Below the pieces are notes generated by a model. It did not search any database. It was not told the DNA's origin and was given only the letters and a program-made list of their open reading frames with translations. 31,985 nt of DNA, from positions 1 to 31,985 of the forward strand of contig CABUDS010000026.1 in assembly GCA_902490405.1 (NCBI GenBank), read 5' to 3'. The first letter of the stretch is position 1; the number at the start of each line of letters is the position of its first letter. Source of the DNA: an uncultured Collinsella sp. GTDB taxonomy: Bacteria; Actinomycetota; Coriobacteriia; Coriobacteriales; Coriobacteriaceae. This document shows, piece after piece, positions 1-6,777 of this stretch. The position numbers and the translations under genes are program-made.

Positions 1-720
1 AAGCCCTCAAAGTCGATCTTGACGCCGTGGCCCGACTTGCGACCGCGCAGCGTGAGCGTGGAGCCCGGGGTATCGGTGAACATGATGGCGTCGTTATCGA
101 AGCTGCGGTGCGTGATGGGCAGCACGTCCGAGTTATCGGGCGCCTTGTAGCTGCCCTCGAACGTCATGAGGCCATCGGGCGTGATGATGGGGGCCTCGTT
201 GGTCCAAGCCTCGGTAAATGCCAGCTCGTAATCCTCGAACGTCTCGTCCTCGGCACCGGGGGCGGGCACGTTAAATGCAGGATGGCCGCCCACCGAGAAC
301 GGCAGGGCCACGTCGCCGGTGTTGGTGACGGCAAAGGTCTGGGTAAGCGTGGCGTCGCCGGTTAGGGCATAGGTCATGTTGAGCTTAAAGTGGAAGGGGA
401 AAGCCTTGAGCGACTCGGGCGTGTCGGTGATCTCGTAGGTGACGGACGAGCCGTCCTCGGAGACCTCGACCAGCTTGTGCTCGACGATGCGCGCGAGGCC
501 GTGGCGCGGCATCTCGCAGGTGCCAGCCGCAGATGTTGCCGTGTTGTTGCGCAGTGAGCCCACGATGGGGAACAGAATGGGCGCGTGCTTGCCCCAAAAG
601 ACCGGGTCGCCCTGCCACAGATACTCGTTGCCGTTGAGGGCAAGGCTCGTGAGCTGGGCACCCATGGAATCGATGGCCGCGGTGAGGCCGCCGCGCTTGA
701 TGGTAGTGACGGTGGACATG
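1..720 (-). CDS. Aldose 1-epimerase family protein (LacX/galactose-mutarotase-like), C-terminus beyond window
   Basis: The open frame runs from an ATG at 718-720 to the window edge with no stop, giving 240 codons. A Shine-Dalgarno GGAGGA lies 6 nt upstream. Early in the protein come YLWQGDPVFWGKHAPILFP and, near residue 40, PIVGSL; HGLAR follows around residue 70 and GGHPAFNVP in the middle. These are hallmarks of the aldose-1-epimerase / LacX fold, which interconverts sugar anomers through a conserved His/Glu pair; the His of GGHPAF is a candidate catalytic residue. Family members are about 290 residues, so roughly 50 C-terminal residues are missing because of the window edge, not damage. 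It is probably cytosolic. The true substrate (hexose or hexose-phosphate) cannot be told. The family call is firm. Confidence 0.85.
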
Positions 721-798
721 CTACTTCCTCCAAAAATAAACAACAGTATCGAGGGCTATTGTCCCACTCTTGGCGGCGGGGTTGAGCGTCAGGCGCAG

Positions 799-1674
799 TT
801 ATTGAGCAATAGCGTAAAGGTCAAACCCGCCCTGCGGCGTGCTATCGACCGTATCGGGCGCCTGTGAATTAAAACTCACCGGAACCATGCGCTTTGAGGC
901 ACGGTAACGCGTGCCGTCGGTGGCGACGGGCGGCTCATCGACCGTGAGCTCGTAGTCGCCGGGCTTGAGCTCGATGCCGTCACCTTCGGAATTAACGTAT
1001 TGATACTCGTCGATTGCTTGTCCCCTGAGCGTGCGGCCCACAATATGGACGAGCATTTGGCTATCGCCGCGCGCGGTATCCCACGTCGCGCCGTCCTTAA
1101 CCTCGACCGACACATGCACCGAGCGCGTGCGGCTGAGCGATTGCTCGACAGACATCTCGACCTTGGCGGCGTCCTTGCGCTGTTGCTCCACGTGGCTCCA
1201 GACATTTCCGATCGCCGAGCAAGCGATGACGCCGGCCATGAAGGCGATGAGGATGGGGCCGAGCGGTGAGCGGCGGGCCGCGTCTTCCTCGCGAGCCAGG
1301 TTGGGGCGACGCGTGGGGGCGGGCGCCTGGGCACCCTGCGCGGGCACGTCGAGTATGCTGAAGGATGCCGTGCTGCCGGGGTCGATGGTGTGGCGCGGCT
1401 GCGGGGTCTTGGCCGGCGAGATGGACATGTCGGCTGGCTCACCCAGCGTGGCCGTGGCATCGGCCTTTGCCTCGTCGGCCTCGGCCTGGGCCCAAGCCTG
1501 CTCAAAGGTCAGGGGCTCGGCGGGGTCGGAATCGGCATCCGAGTCAAGCGCATCGCCAGCATCGGAGTCCACATCGGTCCCGTCGCTCAACTCATCACTT
1601 GGCAAGGGCTCGTCCCACACCTCATCCGGAGCCTCGCCCTCGCTGTACCACCATTCAAAGCTATCGATATCCAT
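799..1674 (-). CDS. Hypothetical acidic single-span membrane protein
   Basis: This 291-residue protein matches no family I recognise. Residues 1-75 are very acidic (Asp/Glu/Ser-rich, with runs such as DSDAGDALDSDADSD) and probably disordered in the cytoplasm. Residues 80-130 are Pro/Ala-rich. A basic stretch is followed by one hydrophobic segment at about 138-157 (LGPILIAFMAGVIACSAIGN). The remaining ~130 residues contain beta-type sequence ending in GGFDLYAIAQ and would lie outside the cell. No signal-peptidase or lipobox motif is visible. Such tail-in, domain-out proteins occur in actinobacteria as envelope or sensing proteins, but nothing here fixes a role. The ribosome-binding site is weak. 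It lies alone between the epimerase and a repeat element. The gene itself is likely real because its codon use matches its neighbours. Confidence 0.7.
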   Translation of the reverse strand: MDIDSFEWWYSEGEAPDEVWDEPLPSDELSDGTDVDSDAGDALDSDADSDPAEPLTFEQAWAQAEADEAKADATATLGEPADMSISPAKTPQPRHTIDPGSTASFSILDVPAQGAQAPAPTRRPNLAREEDAARRSPLGPILIAFMAGVIACSAIGNVWSHVEQQRKDAAKVEMSVEQSLSRTRSVHVSVEVKDGATWDTARGDSQMLVHIVGRTLRGQAIDEYQYVNSEGDGIELKPGDYELTVDEPPVATDGTRYRASKRMVPVSFNSQAPDTVDSTPQGGFDLYAIAQ

Positions 1675-1759
1675 ACGGGGCGCCCCTTAAGCCTCGCAAA
1701 TAAACACTTGCTAGCCTTATACCCCCATACGGCACGGCGGCTCGCCGGCACAGATAGGA

Positions 1760-1824
1760 AAACCATCACAACATTCGACGCTTTTCCTCGTTTTCGAGAT
1801 TTTCATCGAATGTTGTGACGGTTT
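1760..1824. repeat. Dyad A, copy 1 (REP-like palindrome)
   Basis: Left arm 1760-1778 and right arm 1806-1824 pair over 19 bp with one mismatch (core CACAACATTCG / CGAATGTTGTG). The spacer contains a small inner hairpin CTCGTTTTCGAG. The element recurs almost unchanged at 6682-6746, so it is a dispersed repeat and not just a local terminator. It sits just downstream of the merR gene. Confidence 0.85.
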
Positions 1825-1844
1825 GGGCGGCAGCCATGCCGCGA

Positions 1845-1875
1845 ATGTGACAAAGGGACTGTCCTCTTGTCACAT
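1845..1875. repeat. Dyad B, copy 1, overlapping the merR stop codon
   Basis: A 15+1+15 inverted repeat: left arm ATGTGACAAAGGGAC, right arm GTCCTCTTGTCACAT. It follows dyad A by about 20 bp. The final Met codon (1873-1875) and TGA stop (1870-1872) of the minus-strand merR gene lie inside its right arm. Related copies are at 6749-6777 and 19318-19348. Confidence 0.8.
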
Positions 1876-2739
1876 CTGGAGGGCTACGGGGATTTGGATG
1901 CAGCAGAAGTCCTCTTGGTGGGACTCGTCGTAGCTGGTGGTATCGAGGTAGCAAAAATCGAAGGCATCGCCGATGGGCTGGAGTGCGTGCTCGTCCATGC
2001 AGGCCACGATGGCACGAATGCCCTCGGGTTCGTACGGCATGCCCCAGCGGCTCATGCACAGGTATGTGCCCTCGGGCAACACCTCGACGCCAATCTCTGC
2101 CAGCTCGGCAGGATCGCTCGGCAGCAGCTCCCCGGCACCGCGCGGCAGCACGGCAAAGGAGCCGGCACCGGCGATGGGGTCGTCGGAATGCAGCGCCTCG
2201 CGACGCAGCATGGCGCCCCAACCGCGCATGGGGCGCGTGCCCGTCAACGTGCGCATGCGCAGGATTGCCCGCATGAGCGTGGGGTGAAGCATCGAGCGAC
2301 CGCGCTCGATATCGCCCGGAAACTCCTCAAAGACCACGTAGCGGCGCTCGAATTGCTTGAGTTCCGGACTGCCCTCGCGCTCGCGCCAGTAGACTGCCTC
2401 GTCGTAAAAGCTCAGGCGCTCCTGCACACTCGCGCGCTCAGCCTTGAGCCCGGCAATCTGCTTGTCGAGCGCCTGAACCCGCGAGCGCAGGTGATCGGTC
2501 ATCTCGCCAATGTCGAACGTCGAGGTCAGGCGGTCAATCTCGTCGAGTTCGAGCCCTAGGTCGCGCAGCATGCAGATCAGACGCATGAGCGGGATCTGCG
2601 TGGGCGAATAGAAACGGTAGCCCTTTTCGTTCACCACGGCGGGCTTAAACAGACCGATCTTGTCGTAGTAGATGAGCGTTTGGCGCGAAACATTGAACAA
2701 GCTCGCCATCTCGCTAATCGCATACATGCCCGTCTGCAT
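1870..2739 (-). CDS. MerR family transcriptional regulator
   Basis: The chosen start is the ATG at 2737-2739, which has GGGAGGA upstream and gives 289 residues; a longer frame exists but lacks a ribosome site. The N-terminus carries the MerR winged helix (YAISEMASLFNVSRQTLIYYDKIGLFKP, then GYRFYS). A dimerisation coiled coil follows at roughly residues 75-125, then an effector domain of about 150 residues (VVFEEFPGDIERG, EVLPEGTYLCMSRWG) resembling GyrI/BltR-type ligand-binding domains. MerR proteins bind a dyad placed in an over-long 19-bp promoter spacer and untwist it on effector binding. Two such dyads occur at 6622-6647 and 7761-7786, so the UbiDX/transporter genes and the LpdD-IDI gene are its likely targets. 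That link is inferred. The stop codon lies inside dyad B. Confidence 0.9.
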   Translation of the reverse strand: MQTGMYAISEMASLFNVSRQTLIYYDKIGLFKPAVVNEKGYRFYSPTQIPLMRLICMLRDLGLELDEIDRLTSTFDIGEMTDHLRSRVQALDKQIAGLKAERASVQERLSFYDEAVYWREREGSPELKQFERRYVVFEEFPGDIERGRSMLHPTLMRAILRMRTLTGTRPMRGWGAMLRREALHSDDPIAGAGSFAVLPRGAGELLPSDPAELAEIGVEVLPEGTYLCMSRWGMPYEPEGIRAIVACMDEHALQPIGDAFDFCYLDTTSYDESHQEDFCCIQIPVALQM

Positions 2740-2765
2740 AGATCCTCCCGACACATCCTTTGACG

Positions 2766-2798
2766 CGAAAAGCCCGCCGCCCACAGGGGCAGCGGGCT
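2766..2798 (-). terminator. Terminator after ubiX
   Basis: A hairpin with arms AGCCCGC / GCGGGCT extended by CGCCC/GGGGC, at 2771-2798, is followed on the minus strand by TTTT. It lies between the ubiX stop (2831) and the merR start (2739), so merR is probably a separate transcript. Confidence 0.75.
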
Positions 2799-2830
2799 CA
2801 AACACTCCTCGTATCCTACCCTAAAGACGC

Positions 2831-3409
2831 CTATGACCAGCGCTTATAGTTTGCACATGACACGCCGACGGCCTCGAGCGCCTTGGCGGCGATGTGATGC
2901 ACCGCGTCATCGAGCGTGGCGGGGCCGTTGTAAAACGTGAGCATGGGCGGCATGAGCATGACGCCCGGTACGCGCGCCAGGCGCGCCATGTTGTCGACGT
3001 GAATGGCGCTGAAGGGCGTCTCGCGCACCATGAGCACCAGGCGGCGCTGCTCTTTCATCTGCACGTCGGCCGCACGCAGCAGCAGGTTTTCGCTGTAGCC
3101 GCTTGCGATGCCGGCGAGCGTCTTCATGGAGCACGGGGCCACGATCATGCCATCGACCGGATAGGTGCCGCTTGCGATGGCGGCGCCGATGTTCTTGTTG
3201 TCGTAGACCACATCGGCATGCGCGGCAAACTCGTCGAGCGTCATGCCGAGCTCCTGCTCGATGGTGATCTCTCCCCCACGCGTGACGACAAGCGCCGACT
3301 CGGCACCGGCCTGACGCAGGCACTTGAGACACTCGAGGCCCAGCGCAGCGCCGCTGGCACCAGAAACGCCAACGACAATGCGACGGGGACGAACAGAAGA
3401 CTCAGGCAT
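2831..3409 (-). CDS. ubiX: UbiX-type flavin prenyltransferase
   Basis: This 192-residue flavoprotein is a close match to UbiX/Pad1. It joins a dimethylallyl group to FMN to make prenyl-FMN, the cofactor of UbiD decarboxylases. Visible motifs are VVGVSGASGAALG at residues 12-24 (FMN loop), APCSMKTLAGIASGYSENLLLRAADV at about 91-116, and RETPFS near 128 for phosphate and prenyl binding. Length is typical. The start ATG has TAAGGAG 5 nt upstream. It is 33 bp downstream of the ubiD gene on the same strand and followed by a terminator, so it is the last gene of the transporter-ubiD-ubiX unit. It could instead be a phenolic-acid decarboxylase subunit B (BsdB/LpdB), which is the same enzyme class. 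No BsdD-type small subunit is present. Confidence 0.93.
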   Translation of the reverse strand: MPESSVRPRRIVVGVSGASGAALGLECLKCLRQAGAESALVVTRGGEITIEQELGMTLDEFAAHADVVYDNKNIGAAIASGTYPVDGMIVAPCSMKTLAGIASGYSENLLLRAADVQMKEQRRLVLMVRETPFSAIHVDNMARLARVPGVMLMPPMLTFYNGPATLDDAVHHIAAKALEAVGVSCANYKRWS

Positions 3410-3442
3410 GACAACTCCTTAACTACTTGGTAGGGCTACTTA

Positions 3443-4930
3443 CTAGAAGGCGAGCTCGGCGGCCCACTTGTCCTTGTCGATCTCCATGAACTGCGAGCGG
3501 ATGAAGTTCTTCTTGAGGTTAAACGGAACCGTGCAGTCGAAGATGGCCTTGCAGGCGATACCGTGCTCGCGGATCGAAGGATCGAACGCGGGGTCGTTGG
3601 ACGGGTCGAGCACGTGGCAGTGGCAGCCAGGGATGGTGATGAGGTCCACGTCGGCCTGGAAGCGCGTGGTCATGGCCCACATCACGTCGCTCATATCAAA
3701 GATGTCGACATCCTCGTCAACCAGGATCACGTGCTTGAGCTCGGAGAATGCCGAGAAGGCGAGCATGGCGGCGTTGCGCTGGCGGCCCTCGTCATTTTTG
3801 CTCGACTTCTTAAACTGCATGATGGCAACGAACTTGCCGCCGCCGCAGGGGGCAGCGTGAACATTGAGCAGGCGGCCCGGGATAGCGGTCTCGACCATCT
3901 TGTAGATGGAAGCCTCGGTGGGGATGCCGGCCATGGAAACGTGCTCGTGCGAAGGGCCGATGCAGCTCTCCATGATGGGATTGACGCGCGTGGTGACGGC
4001 GGTGATCTTAATCACCGGGCATACCTTGGCGCCGCCGGTGTAGCCGGGGAACTCGGGCATGGCGTAGCCGTGGCCGTTGACGTCCTCGTTGATGGTCTCG
4101 TCGTGCATGAGGTAGCCCTCGAGCACGTACTCGGCATTGGCAATGCACTTCTGCGGAACGGTGACGCAGTCGGCAAGCTCGACGGCGTGGCCACGCAGGG
4201 CGCCGGCAATCTGCAGCTCGTTGAAGCCGAGCGGCGTGGTGGGAGCCTCGAAGCCGCAGCACATGTACACGGCGGGGTCCAGGCCGATGGAGATGGAGAT
4301 GGGCATATCCTCGCCGCGCTGGCAGTACTCGTCAAAGAACGCACCCAGGTGACGGCTGCCCGGGGTGATCCACATGGCGAGCTTGTCCTTGTCGACGCAG
4401 GAGAAGCGGTGGATGGTTACGTCGGACTGGGTGCCATCGGGGCTCGTGCCATAGGCGAGGCCCATGGTGATGTAGGGGCCGCCGTCAACGGGCGTGTTGG
4501 TGGGAGCGGGAACGATCTTGCGCAGGTCAAAGCCCTCGTCGGTCGCCTTGTACACGACCTCCTGGCAGTCGACGTGCTTGCCCTCGGCGATCTGCTCAGG
4601 GGCGATCAGGTTCTCGAAGCGCTTGCCGATCTCGAGACCCAGGTGCTCCTCGTCCAGGTCGAGCAGGGCGGCAACGCGCTTGCGGCTGGCAAGCATACCG
4701 ATGCAGACCTTGGCGTCGTCAAAGCCCTTGACGTTGTTGAAGACCATCGCCGGACCCTCTTTGGTCGGGCGCATGACGGTGCCGCCAGCACCGACGTGAC
4801 GGTAGACGCCCGAGACCTCGGCATCGGGATCGACCTGAGTGTCGGTCTCGAGCAGCTGGCCCGGCATCTCACGCAAAAAGTCGAGCGCGGAACGCAGGTC
4901 GTGGATCTGGGAAGCATCAGTAGTGGACAT
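3443..4930 (-). CDS. UbiD family (prenyl-FMN-dependent) aromatic acid decarboxylase
   Basis: From the ATG at 4928-4930 (GGAG 6 nt upstream) the protein has 495 residues, the normal UbiD length. Recognisable parts are the N-terminal domain, SDVTIHRFSCVDKDKLAMWI at about 169-188 (its Arg matches the conserved catalytic Arg), NAEYVLEGYL around 265-274 (Glu pair region), and ITIPGCHCHVLDPS in the C-terminal domain. The enzyme would carry out reversible non-oxidative decarboxylation of an aromatic or unsaturated acid in the cytosol. Pairing with ubiX, an anion transporter and an LpdD-like domain points to a hydroxybenzoate such as gallate, protocatechuate or 4-hydroxybenzoate (LpdC-like), as in lactobacilli. 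The substrate is inference. A role in ubiquinone synthesis is unlikely in an anaerobic actinobacterium. Confidence 0.9.
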   Translation of the reverse strand: MSTTDASQIHDLRSALDFLREMPGQLLETDTQVDPDAEVSGVYRHVGAGGTVMRPTKEGPAMVFNNVKGFDDAKVCIGMLASRKRVAALLDLDEEHLGLEIGKRFENLIAPEQIAEGKHVDCQEVVYKATDEGFDLRKIVPAPTNTPVDGGPYITMGLAYGTSPDGTQSDVTIHRFSCVDKDKLAMWITPGSRHLGAFFDEYCQRGEDMPISISIGLDPAVYMCCGFEAPTTPLGFNELQIAGALRGHAVELADCVTVPQKCIANAEYVLEGYLMHDETINEDVNGHGYAMPEFPGYTGGAKVCPVIKITAVTTRVNPIMESCIGPSHEHVSMAGIPTEASIYKMVETAIPGRLLNVHAAPCGGGKFVAIMQFKKSSKNDEGRQRNAAMLAFSAFSELKHVILVDEDVDIFDMSDVMWAMTTRFQADVDLITIPGCHCHVLDPSNDPAFDPSIREHGIACKAIFDCTVPFNLKKNFIRSQFMEIDKDKWAAELAF

Positions 4931-4952
4931 GGCGTACTCCTTTCGGGAGAGT

Positions 4953-4977
4953 GTCCGGCGACGGGGTGCCGCCGGAC
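4953..4977. other. Hairpin in the ubiD leader
   Basis: Arms GTCCGGCG and CGCCGGAC enclose a 9-nt loop within the 142-bp gap between the transporter and ubiD. No U-run follows on the minus strand, so it is more likely an mRNA-stability or processing hairpin than a terminator. The rest of the gap (to 5072) shows nothing recognisable. Confidence 0.4.
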
Positions 4978-5072
4978 GGGGTAACGTAATGGGGCCGCGG
5001 CGCTCACAAATGGAGCGCTCGACCACTCGAAGTTCAAGCGCTTGGCTGCTTACAGCCGAGGCGCTCGACCGC

Positions 5073-6530
5073 TTACATCAGGCCAAAGAGGTGGAACCAG
5101 GCGGCCTCGACCAGCACGACGACAAAGACGACCGCGGTGAGGGGGATGCCCATGCGCATAGCCTCTTTGGAGGTGTAGCCGCCGGCGTCCTTGCCTTCGC
5201 CGATAAGGATCGGCAGGTTATGGAACGGCAGGATGTAGTGGATGTTGATGGACGTGAAGACGATGAGCGCCACGGCGAGTGGGCTCACGCTGGAGCCGGC
5301 GGCAAAGCTGATAAATGCCGGCACGCACACGCCGAGCACGGCCATGACCGAGCCCATGAACATGTGGATGATCATGGAAAGCGCGGCGACGAGCAGGGCG
5401 AACAGGAAGATGTTCTCGGGGACGGAGCTGGGGAGCACGACGTCGGCGATCCAGGCGTTCATGCCGGTGGCACCGCCCACGGAGCCCACGGCCATGGCGG
5501 CCGTCAGGAACATGAGGGACTTGATGTCGACAGCGTTCCAGCTGGCGGGAGTGAGGACTTCGCCGATGATGGGCATGGCGAGAGCGACGCCAATGGCCAG
5601 GGTGACCCAGCCGATATAGTCGCCCGAGACGGTGAGCCACAGCGCGATGGCGATGACAAGCCACACGATGGTGCGGATCTCCTTGACGGAGAGCTTGCCG
5701 AGCGCGGCCTGCTTGGCCACGATCTGCTCGCGATCGTAGACGAGCTCCTTGCTGGGCTTAAAGAGGAAAAGGCCCAGGAACAGGGTGCACAGCAGCGCAA
5801 CCAGCATAGGCACGCTCATGTACAGGAACCAGTCGACGAAGGACGGGCTCATGCCGCCGGCCTCGGCACTGTACTGCGCAACGAGCGGGTTAAGCGTGGA
5901 GTCGCCCGTCAGGAAGAACATGGAACCCGGGGCGGCAGCGGCAAACACGAGGAAGCCGAGCTTGCCCTTGTCGTCGTCACCGTAGCCGGCGGACTCGGCA
6001 ATGACCGAGACGACGGCGAGGATGAGGAAGGCGCGGGGGAACGGATGCGGGATCAGCAGCGACAGCACAAAGGTGAGCGCGAAGATCGAGATGATGAGCG
6101 ACTTGGCGTCGCGCACGAACTTGAGCATGAACGCGTAGGCGATGCGCTCGCCCAGGCCCGACTCCTTGACCGCGCTGGCGATGAGGTAGGCGCCGATGAC
6201 GAGCCACATGGTGGCCTTGGTCCACGAGCTAAACGTGGAGGCGACCGTCGCCGAGATGCTCGCGGCGCCCGTGTCGTCCACGCACACCTTAAACAGAACG
6301 AGCAGTGCGCAGTAGAGCAGGCCCACAAAGCCCGGCTGTGCCACGCCGCATGCCCAGAACACCACCGTGGCGAGCGTCAGTGCCAGACAGGTCTGACCGC
6401 CGACCGTGAGCTCGACCGTCGAGCTCAGCTCCGCCAAAGGAAGAAACTTCACCAGCAAAAAGACAACGATACCCAGCACAAAGCCAATTTCGCGCTTGGT
6501 GATCTTAAACGCCTTCTTTTCCGCTTCCAT
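5073..6530 (-). CDS. SLC13/DASS-family anion transporter
   Basis: This 485-residue membrane protein has about a dozen hydrophobic segments. It begins with a short cytosolic lead (MEAEKKAFKITKREIG) and then IGFVLGIVVFLLVKFLPLAE. The pattern LIPHPFPRAFLILAVVSVIAES, the hydrophilic middle (FKPSKELVYDREQIVAKQAALG) and the C-terminal PFHNLPILIGEGKDAGGYT are typical of the divalent-anion:sodium symporter (DASS/CitT) group. It would import carboxylates, or exchange substrate for product, across the cytoplasmic membrane. Next to ubiD and ubiX it probably carries the aromatic acid being decarboxylated; this is inferred from position. The ATG has a GGTGGGGAG ribosome site. A dyad with MerR-type spacing lies about 90-115 bp upstream. 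Confidence 0.85.
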   Translation of the reverse strand: MEAEKKAFKITKREIGFVLGIVVFLLVKFLPLAELSSTVELTVGGQTCLALTLATVVFWACGVAQPGFVGLLYCALLVLFKVCVDDTGAASISATVASTFSSWTKATMWLVIGAYLIASAVKESGLGERIAYAFMLKFVRDAKSLIISIFALTFVLSLLIPHPFPRAFLILAVVSVIAESAGYGDDDKGKLGFLVFAAAAPGSMFFLTGDSTLNPLVAQYSAEAGGMSPSFVDWFLYMSVPMLVALLCTLFLGLFLFKPSKELVYDREQIVAKQAALGKLSVKEIRTIVWLVIAIALWLTVSGDYIGWVTLAIGVALAMPIIGEVLTPASWNAVDIKSLMFLTAAMAVGSVGGATGMNAWIADVVLPSSVPENIFLFALLVAALSMIIHMFMGSVMAVLGVCVPAFISFAAGSSVSPLAVALIVFTSINIHYILPFHNLPILIGEGKDAGGYTSKEAMRMGIPLTAVVFVVVLVEAAWFHLFGLM

Positions 6531-6583
6531 CTCCCCACCTTTCTTGTTGGGGGCGCTCCGAATTCGCAGCCATGTTGCCGCTT

Positions 6584-6614
6584 AAAAAGGGGCGCCCGTT
6601 ATCGGACACCCCTT
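6584..6614 (-). terminator. Terminator downstream of the LpdD-IDI gene
   Basis: A hairpin at 6587-6614 (arms around AAGGGG / CCCCTT, extended through GCGCCCG with G-U pairs on the minus strand) is followed by TTTTT on the minus strand. It would end transcripts from the gene at 6772-7719. The predicted transporter promoter overlaps its first arm, so that transcript could start past the folding region. Confidence 0.65.
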
Positions 6615-6621
6615 ACGTTGC

Positions 6622-6647
6622 GCTGTGTTGCGGCAATACAGTCAAGC
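6622..6647 (-). promoter_or_regulatory. Candidate MerR operator-promoter for the transporter-ubiD-ubiX unit
   Basis: The dyad CTGTGTTGCGGCAATACAG is near-perfect (CTGT-TTGC-G-GCAA-ACAG). On the minus strand a -35-like TTGACT (6640-6645) is followed by exactly 19 bp and then CAACGT, a weak -10. The same arrangement is found at 7761-7786, with 21 of 26 positions shared. A dyad inside a 19-bp spacer is the classic MerR target layout. The match to the MerR encoded at 1870-2739 is inferred. Confidence 0.55.
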
Positions 6648-6681
6648 GGATTTTTTGGATGAGAAGCGATTCCCTAGACAA

Positions 6682-6746
6682 AAACCGTCACAACATTCGA
6701 CGCTTTTCCTCGTTTTCGAGATTTTCGCCGAATGTTGTGACGGTTT
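6682..6746. repeat. Dyad A, copy 2 (REP-like palindrome)
   Basis: Arms 6682-6699 and 6729-6746 pair perfectly over 18 bp. The spacer is nearly identical to that of the copy at 1760-1824, including the inner CTCGTTTTCGAG hairpin. It lies just downstream of the LpdD-IDI gene in the same orientation as copy 1 downstream of merR. Confidence 0.85.
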
Positions 6747-6748
6747 GG

Positions 6749-6777
6749 ATGTGGCAAAGGGACTGTCTTTTCTACAT
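6749..6777. repeat. Dyad B, degenerate copy 2, overlapping the stop of the LpdD-IDI gene
   Basis: ATGTGGCAAAGGGAC, a central T, then GTCTTTTCTACAT. It matches copy 1 at 1845-1875 closely on the left arm and less well on the right. The last Met codon (6775-6777) and TAG stop (6772-6774) of the minus-strand gene are inside it. Confidence 0.65.

Noticed and set aside
3443..4930. UbiD as part of ubiquinone/menaquinone synthesis
   Set aside because: No quinone genes are nearby, and the transporter, MerR and LpdD-like domain suggest catabolic decarboxylation instead.
4839..6662. 607-residue plus-strand open frame
   Set aside because: It runs antisense across the transporter and ubiD, is rich in His/Asp/Gly/Glu with no domain, and has the composition expected of the reverse strand of GC-rich genes.
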